55,782 nucleotides of DNA from an uncultured Muribaculaceae bacterium (GTDB lineage Bacteria > Bacteroidota > Bacteroidia > Bacteroidales > Muribaculaceae), in NCBI GenBank assembly GCA_910584495.1, contig CAJUAR010000009.1, forward strand, positions 1 through 55,782, written 5' to 3'. The notes beneath the pieces are model-generated. The model worked only from the letters and a program-made list of their open reading frames with translations, had not been told where the DNA came from and made no database searches. Position numbers and translations under genes: made by a program. Below, piece after piece: positions 34,883 to 45,171 of this stretch. Within the stretch, counting starts at the first letter, position 1, and every line of letters starts with the position of its first letter.

Positions 34883-37054
34883 ATGGCACGCAAGCAAGCT
34901 TCAATCGACAAACGTATAAATCCCGACCACGCATACGTGGTGGGGCGTTTTTCTATTATCTTTTTCTTTACGTCCCTAATCGCAATAGCAATTGCAGTGA
35001 TGCTGGTGCGCACCACCGTTGTCCATGCCGACGACTGGAACCGCATGGGGCTGAGCACCCTCACCGACACCGTGGTGGAGCGTCCCTTCCGCGGCGATAT
35101 CCTTGCCGCCGACGGCAGCATATTGGCCACAAATCTCTACTACTACAAGATTATGGTCGATTTTCGCACCGAGGGCTTCAAAATCATTGAATTCAACAAG
35201 GCAATCCCCGAGCTTGCCGATTCGCTGGCTGCTTATTTTCCTCCCCGCGACCGCGATGCATGGGAGAAAAAGATGCGCAAGGCCATAGAACCCACAAAGA
35301 AAAAACGCACACGCAATTTTCTCATAGCACGCGCCGTGCCCAAGGAATTGCTCGACAAGGTGAAGACATTCCCCTTCTTCCGCGATTTTGAAAGCTCGAA
35401 CAAAACGGGCCTCAAACGTGAGCTGGTGCTCAAACGAGCCTATCCTTTCGGCGAAATGGCACATCTGAGCATCGGGCGAGTAGGGCAGATGGACACCGAC
35501 CCGCGTGTCATCGGACGTTCGGGCCTGGAGTGCGCTCTCGACACTCTGCTCTACGGCACCGACGGTGTCAAGGTGAAAACACTCTCTAACCGCGGGGTCA
35601 AATACGAAGTGAAACGTCCTGCCGTCGACGGCTGCGATGTGTACACAACCATCGACATCACCATGCAGGACATCCTCGAAAACGAACTGGGCCAGATGCT
35701 GCTTCTGTCTAAAGCCGAATGGGGTACTGCAATGCTAATGGAAGTTGCAACAGGCGACATTAAGGCCATTTCAAACCTCGAACTCGATACCCTCTCGCAG
35801 CAGCCGCGATATATCGAGGCCATGAACCGAATGGTGCTGGGCTATGAACCGGGCTCGGTGATGAAGGTGATGAGTATGGCCGTGGCCCTCGAAAAAGGGT
35901 TTGCGCACCCAATCTCCCGCGAGTATTCGATCGGGCGCTCCTATGTGTACCAGAACCGCCCGGTGAGCGACACCCACTCGCCGGCCTCGCTGCCCGTGAG
36001 CCGTTTCATCGAATACTCCTCGAATATTGGCATGATTAAGCTCTCCATGCCGCACTACGAAAGCAATACCAACCAGTTCAAGGCCGACCTCGCCGAAATG
36101 GGCTTTTTCGACCGCTTCAATACCGGTATGGCCAACGAGCGGCGTCCGCGTTTCAAAAACAATCCGGCAAAAATCGACCTCTCGCGAATGGTTTTCGGTT
36201 ACACCACGCAGATTCCTCCGCTCTATACCTGTGCGTTCTATAACGCCGTGGCCAACAATGGCCACTTTGTCCGCCCGCGACTGGTGCGAGGTCTGCGCAC
36301 TCCCGACGGCCGCGATTCGATTTTTGAAGTAGACTATGTGCGGCGCGACATGATGAGCGAGAGCAATGCCGCCATTCTGCGCAAGATGATGCGCGGTGTG
36401 GTGTGGGAGCAGGGCGGAACGGCAAAATTCCTCAAAAGCGACGTTGTGGAGATTGCCGGCAAAACCGGCACATGTAAGATTGCCCTCGAAGACAAGCGTC
36501 CGCGCTACGATGCAAACGGCAACAAGCTCGACTTGCCGCCTTTCAAAGGCGGTTACCGCGAGGGCCACTACCGTGTGGCTTTCTGCGGCTTCTTCCCTTA
36601 TGAAAATCCCAAATATACCTGCATAGTTGTAATCAGCGATCCCAAGATGCCCTACCGCGGTCCGGCAGTAAGTGCCGGAGCGGTGCTCAAGAATGTAGCT
36701 CTCAAGCTCTATGCCCGCAGCATGCTCAACCCCAACCCCGTGTTCGACGAGAACAGAAATGCCGGCACTGTGCCCACTGTCTACACTTCGTTCGACAATA
36801 CCCGTGCCGGAAACTTGCACAAAGAGCTGCACATCAACCACCTGCAGATGCTCCACCGCCCGGCTCAGAACGAGGCGCAAGGCTGTGTGCCCGATGTGCG
36901 AGGTGTGAGTCTGCGCGAAGCCATTGAGCGTCTCGAATCGAAGGGCTATGCCGTTGATTTCAACGGTGTCGGTTACGTCTATGCCCAGCAGCCTGCTCCC
37001 GGCGACACTCTCAGAGCAGGCTCGCGTGTCAAACTATCGTTGAAATATGATTGA
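34883..37054 (+). CDS. ftsI: septal penicillin-binding protein (FtsI/PBP3) with PASTA domain
   Basis: A 723-residue class B penicillin-binding protein that cross-links septal peptidoglycan. One membrane helix lies at about 24-45 (FSIIFFFTSLIAIAIAVML), followed by the pedestal domain. The transpeptidase domain carries the three active-site motifs in order: SVMK (about 325), SSN (about 380) and KTG (about 527, AGKTGTCKI). The last ~60 residues (CVPDVRGVSLREAIERLESK onward) form a PASTA domain. Its end overlaps murE by 8 bases. The PASTA domain, rare in proteobacterial FtsI, is usual in Bacteroidetes. Confidence 0.97.
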   Translation: MARKQASIDKRINPDHAYVVGRFSIIFFFTSLIAIAIAVMLVRTTVVHADDWNRMGLSTLTDTVVERPFRGDILAADGSILATNLYYYKIMVDFRTEGFKIIEFNKAIPELADSLAAYFPPRDRDAWEKKMRKAIEPTKKKRTRNFLIARAVPKELLDKVKTFPFFRDFESSNKTGLKRELVLKRAYPFGEMAHLSIGRVGQMDTDPRVIGRSGLECALDTLLYGTDGVKVKTLSNRGVKYEVKRPAVDGCDVYTTIDITMQDILENELGQMLLLSKAEWGTAMLMEVATGDIKAISNLELDTLSQQPRYIEAMNRMVLGYEPGSVMKVMSMAVALEKGFAHPISREYSIGRSYVYQNRPVSDTHSPASLPVSRFIEYSSNIGMIKLSMPHYESNTNQFKADLAEMGFFDRFNTGMANERRPRFKNNPAKIDLSRMVFGYTTQIPPLYTCAFYNAVANNGHFVRPRLVRGLRTPDGRDSIFEVDYVRRDMMSESNAAILRKMMRGVVWEQGGTAKFLKSDVVEIAGKTGTCKIALEDKRPRYDANGNKLDLPPFKGGYREGHYRVAFCGFFPYENPKYTCIVVISDPKMPYRGPAVSAGAVLKNVALKLYARSMLNPNPVFDENRNAGTVPTVYTSFDNTRAGNLHKELHINHLQMLHRPAQNEAQGCVPDVRGVSLREAIERLESKGYAVDFNGVGYVYAQQPAPGDTLRAGSRVKLSLKYD

Positions 37055-38531
37055 ACAAGAACAAAGAACGTGCGATTTCGACAGTCTCCTCGAGGCTGTG
37101 CATGCTAAAAATATCATTGGTGCCAACGGCGGTTTTGCCGTGAAGGGCATCACCGCCGATTCGCGGATGGTGGTGCCCGGCGGCATGTTTGTGGCTGTGC
37201 GAGGCGTGGCTGTCGACGGTCATAAGTTTGTCGACAATGCTCTCGCCGCAGGAGCTGCCGTTGTCGTTGCAGAAGAAATGCCACTGAATGTGCCTTCGGG
37301 TGTGACGGTTGTGCTCGTCGACGACACCCGCGATGCCTTGGGGCGTCTGGCATCGCGTTTCTATGGCGACCCGTCGGACGAGCTAACCCTTGTGGGCGTG
37401 ACGGGCACTAACGGCAAGACCACCATTGCCACGCTGCTCTACAACCTTGCCATGATGTCGGGCCGCAAGGCCGGCCTCATTTCCACTGTTTGCATCAACA
37501 TTGGCAGCGAGAGCACGCCTTCGGAGCATACCACTCCCGATGCCGTGGCCCTAAATGCCATGCTGCGCCGAATGGTCGATGCCGGCTGTTCGTTTGCGGC
37601 CATGGAGGTGAGCAGCCATGCCTGCGACCAGCACCGCATTGCCGGGCTCAATTTTGCCGGGGGGATTTTCACCAACATCACCCGCGACCATCTTGACTAC
37701 CACAAGACCTTTGATGCCTATCTGAAGGCCAAAAAATCCTTCTTCGACGGACTGCCCGACAGTGCTTTCGCCCTCACAAACATCGACGACCGCAACGGTA
37801 TGGTAATGCTCCAGAACACAGCCGCACGCCGTGCGACATATTCCACCCGCGACCTCGCCGACTATCGCGTGCGCGTGGTCGAAGACCGCCTCGACGGCAT
37901 GTTGCTGAGTTTCGACGGCGACGAGGTGGAAACAATGTTCACCGGACGTTTCAACGCATCGAACCTTGCAGCTGTCTATGGCGCGGCCCTTTTGCTGGGC
38001 TTTGGGCGAAGCGAGCTCCTTGCTGCCATCAGCGCACTGCGGCCTGTGGCAGGGCGTTTCCAGCCTTTCCGTTCAACAAACGGAGTGACGGCAATTGTGG
38101 ACTATGCCCACACGCCCGATGCCCTTGTCAATGTGCTTGATGCCATTGCCGAGGTGGCTCCTGCCGACAGCCGCATCATCACTGTGTGCGGAGCCGGCGG
38201 CAACCGCGACCATGGAAAGCGCCCATTGATGGCCGCCGCAGCCGCCGAGCGGTCCGACATTGTCATCCTCACCTCCGACAATCCGCGAAACGAGGACCCC
38301 GTGGCCATTATCAACGACATGAAGGCAGGGCTGAACGATGCTCAGCTGCAGCAGACCGAGGCTATCGTCGACCGCCGTCAGGCCATACGGCGAGCAGTGG
38401 AGCTGGCACGCCCCGGCGACATTATCCTCATCGCCGGCAAAGGTCATGAAACCGAACAAATAATAGGCAGCGAGGTCTTACACTTCGATGACCGCCAGGA
38501 AATCTGCAATGCTTTCGCCCTTGCCGAATAA
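37047..38531 (+). CDS. murE: UDP-MurNAc-L-Ala-D-Glu:meso-diaminopimelate ligase
   Basis: A 494-residue Mur ligase that adds the third stem-peptide residue. GVTGTNGKTTIATLL (about 117-131) is the ATP-binding loop, and MEVSSHACDQHRI and NITRDHLDYHKT are conserved. SDNPRNEDP (about 410) is the DNPR motif that selects meso-diaminopimelate rather than lysine, and GKGHETEQ ends the active site. It overlaps the end of ftsI by 8 bases and precedes mraY. Confidence 0.97.
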   Translation: MIEQEQRTCDFDSLLEAVHAKNIIGANGGFAVKGITADSRMVVPGGMFVAVRGVAVDGHKFVDNALAAGAAVVVAEEMPLNVPSGVTVVLVDDTRDALGRLASRFYGDPSDELTLVGVTGTNGKTTIATLLYNLAMMSGRKAGLISTVCINIGSESTPSEHTTPDAVALNAMLRRMVDAGCSFAAMEVSSHACDQHRIAGLNFAGGIFTNITRDHLDYHKTFDAYLKAKKSFFDGLPDSAFALTNIDDRNGMVMLQNTAARRATYSTRDLADYRVRVVEDRLDGMLLSFDGDEVETMFTGRFNASNLAAVYGAALLLGFGRSELLAAISALRPVAGRFQPFRSTNGVTAIVDYAHTPDALVNVLDAIAEVAPADSRIITVCGAGGNRDHGKRPLMAAAAAERSDIVILTSDNPRNEDPVAIINDMKAGLNDAQLQQTEAIVDRRQAIRRAVELARPGDIILIAGKGHETEQIIGSEVLHFDDRQEICNAFALAE

Positions 38532-38556
38532 AACATAAAATACACAACAAAGAAAG

Positions 38557-39804
38557 ATGTTATACTCGTTATTCTCAATGCTGCAGGACAGCGCCATTCC
38601 GGGCGTGCGACTGATGACCTACATCACTTTCCGCTCGGGAGTGGCTTTTGTGCTCTCGCTGCTGCTCGCTGTTTTTGTGGGACGTTCTGTGATTCATCGC
38701 CTTCAGAAAATGCAGATTGGTGAAATTATCCGCGACCTTAGCCTCGAAGGCCAGCTCCGTAAAACCGGCACCCCCACCATGGGCGGTCTCATCATTCTTT
38801 TTGCAATCCTCATTCCCTGTCTGCTTGTGGGCAATCTCACAAATGTTTATATGCTTCTTATGCTTCTAACCACTGTGTGGCTCGGCACCATAGGATTTGT
38901 CGACGACTATAAGAAGTTGAGCAAGCATAACAAAGACGGAATCAAGGGTAAGTACAAAATCATTGGACAGGTGGGCATTGCAGTAATTGTGGCTGCCGCT
39001 ATGTATGCCAACCCATCGATGGTGATTGTCGAAAACCGCGAAGTTATCAACTCGGAGACAAACTTTGTGGAAGATGTTGTATATGAGAACGAAACCATAA
39101 AGTCGCCGCAGACAACCATCCCCTTTGTGAAAAACAACAACTTCAACTATTCGTGGCTCACAGAGTGGATGGGAAAATATGCAGAGGCCGGCGGTTGGAT
39201 TGTGTTCCTGCTCATCACCATTTTCATTGTAACGGCAACGAGTAACGGTGCCAACCTAAACGACGGCCTCGACGGCATGACTGCCGGGCTGTCGGCAATA
39301 GCGGCTGTGGCTCTCGCTGTCATGGCCTATCTGGGCGGCAGCATTGTCTACTCGTCCTATCTCAATATTATGTATGTGCCGGGCAGCGAGGAGCTTGTGG
39401 TATATATGGCTGCCTTCATCGGTGCACTAATCGGCTTTCTGTGGTACAATGCCTCGCCGGCACAGGTGTTTATGGGCGACACCGGCAGCCTGATGCTCGG
39501 CGGCGTGCTCGCCGTTTTTGCCATCCTCATCCACAAGGAGCTGCTACTCCCCATCCTGCTGGCTCTGTTCTACATCGAAGACTTGTCGGTGATTATGCAA
39601 GTGGCATATTTCAAACGCACCGGCGGAAAACGAATTTTCAAAATGACGCCCCTCCACCACCATTTCCAGAAAGATGCCGGCACCGTCGAGGCTCTGATTC
39701 AGCGTCCAATGAGGGCTATTGCAGAGCAGAAAATCGTAACACGCTTCTGGATTATAGGCATCATTCTTGCTGTGGTAACTTTTGTAACTCTGAAAATCAG
39801 ATAA
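38557..39804 (+). CDS. mraY: phospho-MurNAc-pentapeptide translocase
   Basis: A 415-residue multi-pass enzyme making lipid I from UDP-MurNAc-pentapeptide and undecaprenyl phosphate. About ten membrane helices are seen. Key blocks are KTGTPTMGGLI, GFVDDYKKLS with the metal-binding Asp pair, NLNDGLDGMTAG, FMGDTGSLMLGG and FKMTPLHHHFQK. The loop between helices 3 and 5 is somewhat long (about residues 150-200), as often found in this phylum. It lies within the dcw cluster with murE upstream and murD 10 bases downstream. Confidence 0.97.
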   Translation: MLYSLFSMLQDSAIPGVRLMTYITFRSGVAFVLSLLLAVFVGRSVIHRLQKMQIGEIIRDLSLEGQLRKTGTPTMGGLIILFAILIPCLLVGNLTNVYMLLMLLTTVWLGTIGFVDDYKKLSKHNKDGIKGKYKIIGQVGIAVIVAAAMYANPSMVIVENREVINSETNFVEDVVYENETIKSPQTTIPFVKNNNFNYSWLTEWMGKYAEAGGWIVFLLITIFIVTATSNGANLNDGLDGMTAGLSAIAAVALAVMAYLGGSIVYSSYLNIMYVPGSEELVVYMAAFIGALIGFLWYNASPAQVFMGDTGSLMLGGVLAVFAILIHKELLLPILLALFYIEDLSVIMQVAYFKRTGGKRIFKMTPLHHHFQKDAGTVEALIQRPMRAIAEQKIVTRFWIIGIILAVVTFVTLKIR

Positions 39805-39814
39805 TCAATCATAT

Positions 39815-41173
39815 ATGGAAAAGACACTTGAACGCCGCATTGTTGTGCTCGGGGCCGGTGAAAGCGGCACCGGGGCTGCCATCTTGGCCAAAGACCGTGG
39901 CTACGACGTCTTTCTGAGCGATAGCGGCACCATTTCGCCCAAATACCGCCAAATCCTTGTTGATGAAGATATTCCCTTCGAAGACGGCCATCACACCGAA
40001 AGCCTCATCCTCGCGGCCGATGAAATTGTCAAGAGCCCCGGTATTCCGCTCGATGCTCCGATGATTGTCGCTGCAAAGGCAAAGAATATTCCTATTATCA
40101 GCGAGATAGAGTTCGCCGGCCGTTTTACTGATGCCCGCATGGTGTGCATCACCGGCAGCAATGGCAAAACCACTACCACCATGCTCATCCATCACATCCT
40201 CAAACATGCGGGCATCGATGCTTCGCTGGCCGGAAACATTGGAAAGAGCCTGGCCTACCAGGTGGCCCGTGACCCACACGATGTATATGTGGTGGAACTG
40301 AGCAGTTTCCAGCTCGACAATATGTACGACTTTAAGGCAAATATTGCCGTGTTGCTCAACATAACCCCCGACCATCTGGACCGCTACGACTACAAGATGG
40401 AAAATTATGTGCGTGCCAAGTTCCGTATTCTCCAGAATATGACAGCTACAGATGCTTTTATCTACTGGAAAGACGACCCTGTGGTGAGCGAGCAGTTGCG
40501 TCATGTCATTTCCGAGGCGCGCCGTCTGCCATTTGCCGAACACCGCGAGGAGGACACCGCCGCATATATCGATGCCGAGAACGACCTTGTGTTCAAAACT
40601 CCGGGAACAAATATGACCATGCCGCGTGCCGACCTGGCCCTCAACGGATTGCACAATGTGTTCAACTCCATGGCTGCCGGCCTCTCGGCCTGTCTTTTCG
40701 ACATCCGCAAGGAAACAATCCGCGAGGCCCTGGCCGACTTCAACGGCGTGGAGCACAGGCTGGAATTTGTGGAGGACATCGACGGAGTGCGCTGGATTAA
40801 CGATTCCAAGGCCACGAATGTCAATTCGTGCTGGTACGCCCTCGAAGCCATGACACAACCAACCGTGCTCATACTCGGTGGCAAGGACAAAGGCAACGAC
40901 TACAGCGAAATTTTGCCATTGGTAAAAGAAAAAGTGCACGCCATTGTGGCCATGGGTAAGGACAATGCGAAAATCATGGACTTCTTTGCAGGCAAGGTCG
41001 AGAACCTTGTCGACACACATTCGCTTGCCGACGCTGTCGAGGCGTGCCGAAAGCTTGCCCGCAATGGCGATGTGGTGCTCCTTTCGCCGTGCTGTGCAAG
41101 TTTCGACCTTTTCAAAAGTTACGAAGACCGCGGACGGCAGTTCAAAGATGCCGTGCGTGCATTAAAAAAATAA
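39815..41173 (+). CDS. murD: UDP-MurNAc-L-alanine:D-glutamate ligase
   Basis: A 452-residue Mur ligase adding D-glutamate, the second stem residue. An N-terminal Rossmann-type domain (IVVLGAGESGTGAAIL, 9-24) precedes the ATP loop ITGSNGKTTTTMLIHHIL (about 110), the VVELSSFQLDNM block, LNITPDHLDRY and WINDSKATNVNSCWYALE. The C-terminal domain ends in LLSPCCASFDLFKSYEDRGR. Length is usual. The order mraY-murD-ftsW is the conserved dcw arrangement. Confidence 0.97.
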   Translation: MEKTLERRIVVLGAGESGTGAAILAKDRGYDVFLSDSGTISPKYRQILVDEDIPFEDGHHTESLILAADEIVKSPGIPLDAPMIVAAKAKNIPIISEIEFAGRFTDARMVCITGSNGKTTTTMLIHHILKHAGIDASLAGNIGKSLAYQVARDPHDVYVVELSSFQLDNMYDFKANIAVLLNITPDHLDRYDYKMENYVRAKFRILQNMTATDAFIYWKDDPVVSEQLRHVISEARRLPFAEHREEDTAAYIDAENDLVFKTPGTNMTMPRADLALNGLHNVFNSMAAGLSACLFDIRKETIREALADFNGVEHRLEFVEDIDGVRWINDSKATNVNSCWYALEAMTQPTVLILGGKDKGNDYSEILPLVKEKVHAIVAMGKDNAKIMDFFAGKVENLVDTHSLADAVEACRKLARNGDVVLLSPCCASFDLFKSYEDRGRQFKDAVRALKK

Positions 41174-41179
41174 TCAGCT

Positions 41180-42607
41180 ATGGACGACTCTCTCTCGGTT
41201 GCTGTTGAAACAGCCCTTGGCGTAGGAACAAAGCCCGCCGACACTCCCGAAACGCCGATAGGCAGCGGTACTCCCGATGCCTCCGAGGACCATTCGCGTG
41301 CTGTCAAACGCCGCAAGCACTCCGACCATCATCTGTGGGGCACCTATCTGTTGCTTGTGTTTATAGCCATCATCGAGCTTTTCTCGGCATCGATACAGGA
41401 AGTGAACGACGGAAACATTTTCGGTCCCATCATTCGCCACGGAGCATTCCTTTTGGCCGGCTTGGTGATGATGCTCATCATCGAACGCATTCACTACCGT
41501 TATATATTCGGCTTTATACCAATATATGTGGCTTTCAGCGTGGGCCTTATGATTTTGGTATATTTTGTGGGCTCCGACATAAACGGTGCGCAGCGTGCCA
41601 TCCGCATCGCCGGTGTGCCTATTCTTCCTGCCGAGTTCATGAAACTTGGCGCGGCTATGGGCATGGCGTGGATTTTGGCCAAAACACAGATGAAGGGCAT
41701 GCGCGATGTTACCACTACAGGCCTGGTGTGGAGCATCATCTTTCTTGGCCTCTGCTGCGGACTGCTCTTCAGCCAGGGCCTGTCCAATACTCTTGTGACA
41801 GCCGCTATAGGCCTGTCGATGATGCTGGTGGGTGGAATGAGCTGGAAAAAATTCGGTATTGTCATACTGGTGTTCGGCATCGTGGGCGCTGTGGCGCTGA
41901 CCTATAAAATGACCTCGCAGGGGCACGAAGCTCTGAGCGAGCGGCAGCTGCTCACTCTGGAACTGAATAAGGAGACTCTAGAGGGAGGCGTGGCCGACGG
42001 ACGTGGTGAAACGTGGAAAAACCGCTTGAAACGTCATTTTCGCTCCGACAAGCATCTGGACAAATTCGATGTCAAGAATCAGCAGGAGCAGCTCAGCTAC
42101 ATCGCACAGGCTCATGGCGGTATTTTGGGCGTGGGCCCGGGAATGTCGCGCGAAAATGCCCGTCTGCCCCTCGCTTTTTCCGATTATATATTTGCAATCA
42201 TCATCGAGGAGCTTGGCTTGCTTGCCGGTCTGGCAATCCTGGCAATATACATGTGGATACTCGGGCGAAGTGCCAAACTCACCATACAGTTCAAGCACAC
42301 AGTGCCGGGGGTCTTGGTCATGGGATGCTCCTTTGTCATTGTCTTCCAGGCTCTTTACCACATGGCCATTGTCTCGGGAGTGTTTCCCGTGTCGGGACAG
42401 CCGCTGCCGCTCATTTCCAAAGGCGGCATCTCGGTGCTTGCCACCTCGCTGGCTTTCGGTGTGATGCTCAGTGTGTCGCGACATGCCGCTCGTGTGAGCG
42501 ATACATCCGATGTGCAGAAAGAAGAGCTCGAAATGTTGCCCGAAAATGCACAAAGCGTCAACCCTGTGCAAGCCGCAGTTGTTATAAGCAAAAATACTGA
42601 ACAATGA
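41180..42607 (+). CDS. ftsW: septal peptidoglycan polymerase (SEDS family)
   Basis: A 475-residue SEDS glycosyltransferase that polymerises lipid II at the septum together with FtsI. A hydrophilic N-terminal extension of about 55 residues (rich in Pro, Thr and basic residues) precedes ten or so membrane helices. Landmarks are NGAQRAIRIAGVPILPAEF, the loop with SYIAQAHGGILGVGPGMS, and the end VFPVSGQPLPLISKGGISVL. The extension is longer than in many FtsW proteins. The stop overlaps murG (ATGA). Confidence 0.95.
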   Translation: MDDSLSVAVETALGVGTKPADTPETPIGSGTPDASEDHSRAVKRRKHSDHHLWGTYLLLVFIAIIELFSASIQEVNDGNIFGPIIRHGAFLLAGLVMMLIIERIHYRYIFGFIPIYVAFSVGLMILVYFVGSDINGAQRAIRIAGVPILPAEFMKLGAAMGMAWILAKTQMKGMRDVTTTGLVWSIIFLGLCCGLLFSQGLSNTLVTAAIGLSMMLVGGMSWKKFGIVILVFGIVGAVALTYKMTSQGHEALSERQLLTLELNKETLEGGVADGRGETWKNRLKRHFRSDKHLDKFDVKNQQEQLSYIAQAHGGILGVGPGMSRENARLPLAFSDYIFAIIIEELGLLAGLAILAIYMWILGRSAKLTIQFKHTVPGVLVMGCSFVIVFQALYHMAIVSGVFPVSGQPLPLISKGGISVLATSLAFGVMLSVSRHAARVSDTSDVQKEELEMLPENAQSVNPVQAAVVISKNTEQ

Positions 42608-43737
42608 ACGAACATCACAAAAAGCGCCCTCTGCGCTTCCTCATAAGCGGCGGCGGTACCGGCGGACACATTTTCCCGGCACTGAGCATCGCCGATGCCC
42701 TGCGCCGCCATCATCATGACTGCGAAATTCTCTTTGTAGGCGCCTTGGGCCGCATGGAAATGAAACGTGTGCCCCAGGCAGGCTACGAAATCGTCGGTCT
42801 GCCTGTGAACGGTTTCGACCGCAAACATCTGCTGCGCAACGTCAAGGTGCTCTGCAATCTGTGGAAGAGCATGCGTATGGCCCGCAAGATTGTGGCCGGC
42901 TTCAAACCCGATGTTGCAATTGGTGTGGGAGGCTATGCCAGCGGTCCGACGCTCAAGGCCGCCCAGCGCGCCGGCGTGCCCACGGTGCTTCAGGAGCAGA
43001 ATTCCTACCCCGGAGTTACCAATAAAATTCTTGCATCCGGCGCCGACCGCATCTGCGTGGCATATCCGGGCCTCGAACGCTACTTCCCGGCCGAGAAAAT
43101 TGTGATGACTGGCAACCCCGTGCGCTCGTCGATTCTTAATCCCGGCATGACCGGGGAGGACGCGAAAAAAATGCTCGGTGTGGATGCCGGCAAGCCTCTG
43201 GTGCTTGTGGTGGGCGGAAGCCTTGGGGCGCGCACGCTCAACAACGTCATGCTCGATGCGCTCGACAAAGGAAATATCGAAGCTGTCGATTTCAGCATTT
43301 TGTGGCAGACAGGCGCTTCCGATGCTGCGCGTTGCGCCGAGGCCGCAGCCCTCAAGCCGCAGCCAAACTTGCTGGTTACCGATTTTATCACCGACATGGC
43401 AGTGGCCTACTGTGCTGCCGACCTTGTGGTGGCTCGGGCTGGTGCAGGCACAATCAGCGAGCTCGAGCTTCTGGGAAAGCCATGCATCCTGGTGCCTTCG
43501 CCCAATGTGGCAGAGGACCATCAGCGACACAATGCCGAAGCTCTGGCCGAACGTGGCGCCGCAGGCATGGTGCTCGATGCCGATGCTCCAAAAATGCTGT
43601 GGCGAACAATATGCACGGTGGTGGAAAACTCCGACACCATGGGCTTGCTGGGCAAAAACATTGCAGCAATGGCTCTCCCGGATAGTGATGATAAAATTGT
43701 TGAAACAATCGATGCTCTTCTCAAATCGCGAAGTTAA
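42604..43737 (+). CDS. murG: UDP-GlcNAc:lipid I GlcNAc transferase
   Basis: A 377-residue GT-B glycosyltransferase converting lipid I to lipid II on the inner face of the membrane. RFLISGGGTGGHIFPALSIA (10-29) is the N-terminal glycine loop, VGVGGYASGPTLKAA the acceptor site, LQEQNSYPGVTNK a family signature, and VVARAGAGTISELELLGKPC the donor-binding site in the C-terminal half. Translation is coupled to ftsW by a four-base overlap; murC follows after 16 bases. Confidence 0.97.
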   Translation: MNEHHKKRPLRFLISGGGTGGHIFPALSIADALRRHHHDCEILFVGALGRMEMKRVPQAGYEIVGLPVNGFDRKHLLRNVKVLCNLWKSMRMARKIVAGFKPDVAIGVGGYASGPTLKAAQRAGVPTVLQEQNSYPGVTNKILASGADRICVAYPGLERYFPAEKIVMTGNPVRSSILNPGMTGEDAKKMLGVDAGKPLVLVVGGSLGARTLNNVMLDALDKGNIEAVDFSILWQTGASDAARCAEAAALKPQPNLLVTDFITDMAVAYCAADLVVARAGAGTISELELLGKPCILVPSPNVAEDHQRHNAEALAERGAAGMVLDADAPKMLWRTICTVVENSDTMGLLGKNIAAMALPDSDDKIVETIDALLKSRS

Positions 43738-43753
43738 TCTTCTTTGACTTGCA

Positions 43754-45160
43754 ATGGAACTTAAAGATACTAAACGAGTTTACTTTGTGGGCATAGGCGG
43801 TATAGGCATGGCCGCTCTTGCTCGTTACTATATGTCGCTCGGACTCCCTGTGGCAGGCTACGACCGTACGCCTTCCGACCTTACCCGTGCCCTTGTTGAC
43901 GAAGGTGCAGTGGTGAGCTACGACGATGCCATGGAGGCCGTGCCCGCCGACTTTCGAACCCCGGAAGGCACTCTTGTTGTCTACACTCCTGCTGTGCCGG
44001 CCGAAAATGTGCCTCTTTCATTCTTCCGCAACGTAGGTTTTGAAATCCACAAACGTGCACAAGTGTTGGGCCAGATTACCCGCAGCTCGCGAAGCCTCTG
44101 TTTTTCAGGTACTCACGGCAAAACTACCACCTCGTCCATGGCGGCACATGTGCTGCACTGCGGCCCGGTGGGCTGCAATGCTTTTCTTGGCGGCATACTC
44201 AAGGGCTATGACAGCAACTTGATGCTCAGTTCAACATCGCCTTACAGTGTGATTGAGGCCGACGAGTACGACCGCTCCTTCCATCAGCTGACACCTTATA
44301 TTGCAGTGGTCAACGCCACCGACCCCGACCATCTCGACATTTATGGTACCGAGGAGGCTTATCTCGAAAGTTTTGCCCACTTCACCGAACTCATACGGCC
44401 CGGGGGCAAGTTGCTGCTCAAAACAGGCCTCAAGCTCCATCCGAGGCCCGGTAAGGATGTTGAGGTCTATTATTTTGGTCGCAACGACGGCGATTTTCAT
44501 GCTCGCAACGTCCGTGTCGGCGACGGTACGATTGTCTTCGACTTTGTACACCCCCAAGGAGTGATTGCCGACATAGAGCTGGGCGTGCCCGTGGACATCA
44601 ACATCGACAATGCTGTGTCGGCTCTTGCTGCTGTATGGCTCACCGGCACACTCTCCGATGAGCTGGCACGACGTGCAATTGCTTCGTTCCCCGGTGTGGA
44701 ACGTCGTTTCGAGTTCCATCTCAAGGAAAAAGGACCTGAAGGGAAGGTGATTATCGACGATTATGCCCACCACCCCGACGAATTGCGACAGAGCATAGCC
44801 TCGGTGCGTGCCCTCTATCCCGAGCGCAAGCTGACGGTGGCATTCCAGCCTCATCTCTACAGCCGCACGCGCGATTTTGCACAACAGTTTGCCGAGGCAC
44901 TTTCAGCTGCCGACGAGGCCGTGCTCATCGACCTTTATCCGGCTCGCGAGCTGCCCATCCCCGGAGTGAGCTCCAAAATTATCTTCGACAATGTTAAATG
45001 CACAAAAAAAATCCTCATTTCAAAGGAAGATTTTGTCGATACGATGAAAAATCGTAACTTTGATATTCTATTGACGGTAGGTGCCGGAGACCTCAATCTC
45101 TTTGTGCCTCGCTTGGTCAATGCTTTAGAAAAAGTTGACATTGCAAAACCAAACTGTTGA
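43754..45160 (+). CDS. murC: UDP-MurNAc:L-alanine ligase
   Basis: A 468-residue Mur ligase adding the first stem-peptide residue. VYFVGIGGIGMAALARYYM (9-27) is the nucleotide-sensing glycine loop, CFSGTHGKTTTSSMAAHVL the ATP loop (about 116-134), EADEYDRSFHQL and NATDPDHLDIYGT the metal-binding blocks, and IDDYAHHPDELRQSIASVR the C-terminal block. It is followed by ftsQ with no intergenic space. Confidence 0.97.
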   Translation: MELKDTKRVYFVGIGGIGMAALARYYMSLGLPVAGYDRTPSDLTRALVDEGAVVSYDDAMEAVPADFRTPEGTLVVYTPAVPAENVPLSFFRNVGFEIHKRAQVLGQITRSSRSLCFSGTHGKTTTSSMAAHVLHCGPVGCNAFLGGILKGYDSNLMLSSTSPYSVIEADEYDRSFHQLTPYIAVVNATDPDHLDIYGTEEAYLESFAHFTELIRPGGKLLLKTGLKLHPRPGKDVEVYYFGRNDGDFHARNVRVGDGTIVFDFVHPQGVIADIELGVPVDINIDNAVSALAAVWLTGTLSDELARRAIASFPGVERRFEFHLKEKGPEGKVIIDDYAHHPDELRQSIASVRALYPERKLTVAFQPHLYSRTRDFAQQFAEALSAADEAVLIDLYPARELPIPGVSSKIIFDNVKCTKKILISKEDFVDTMKNRNFDILLTVGAGDLNLFVPRLVNALEKVDIAKPNC

Positions 45161-45171
45161 ATACAGGCTTT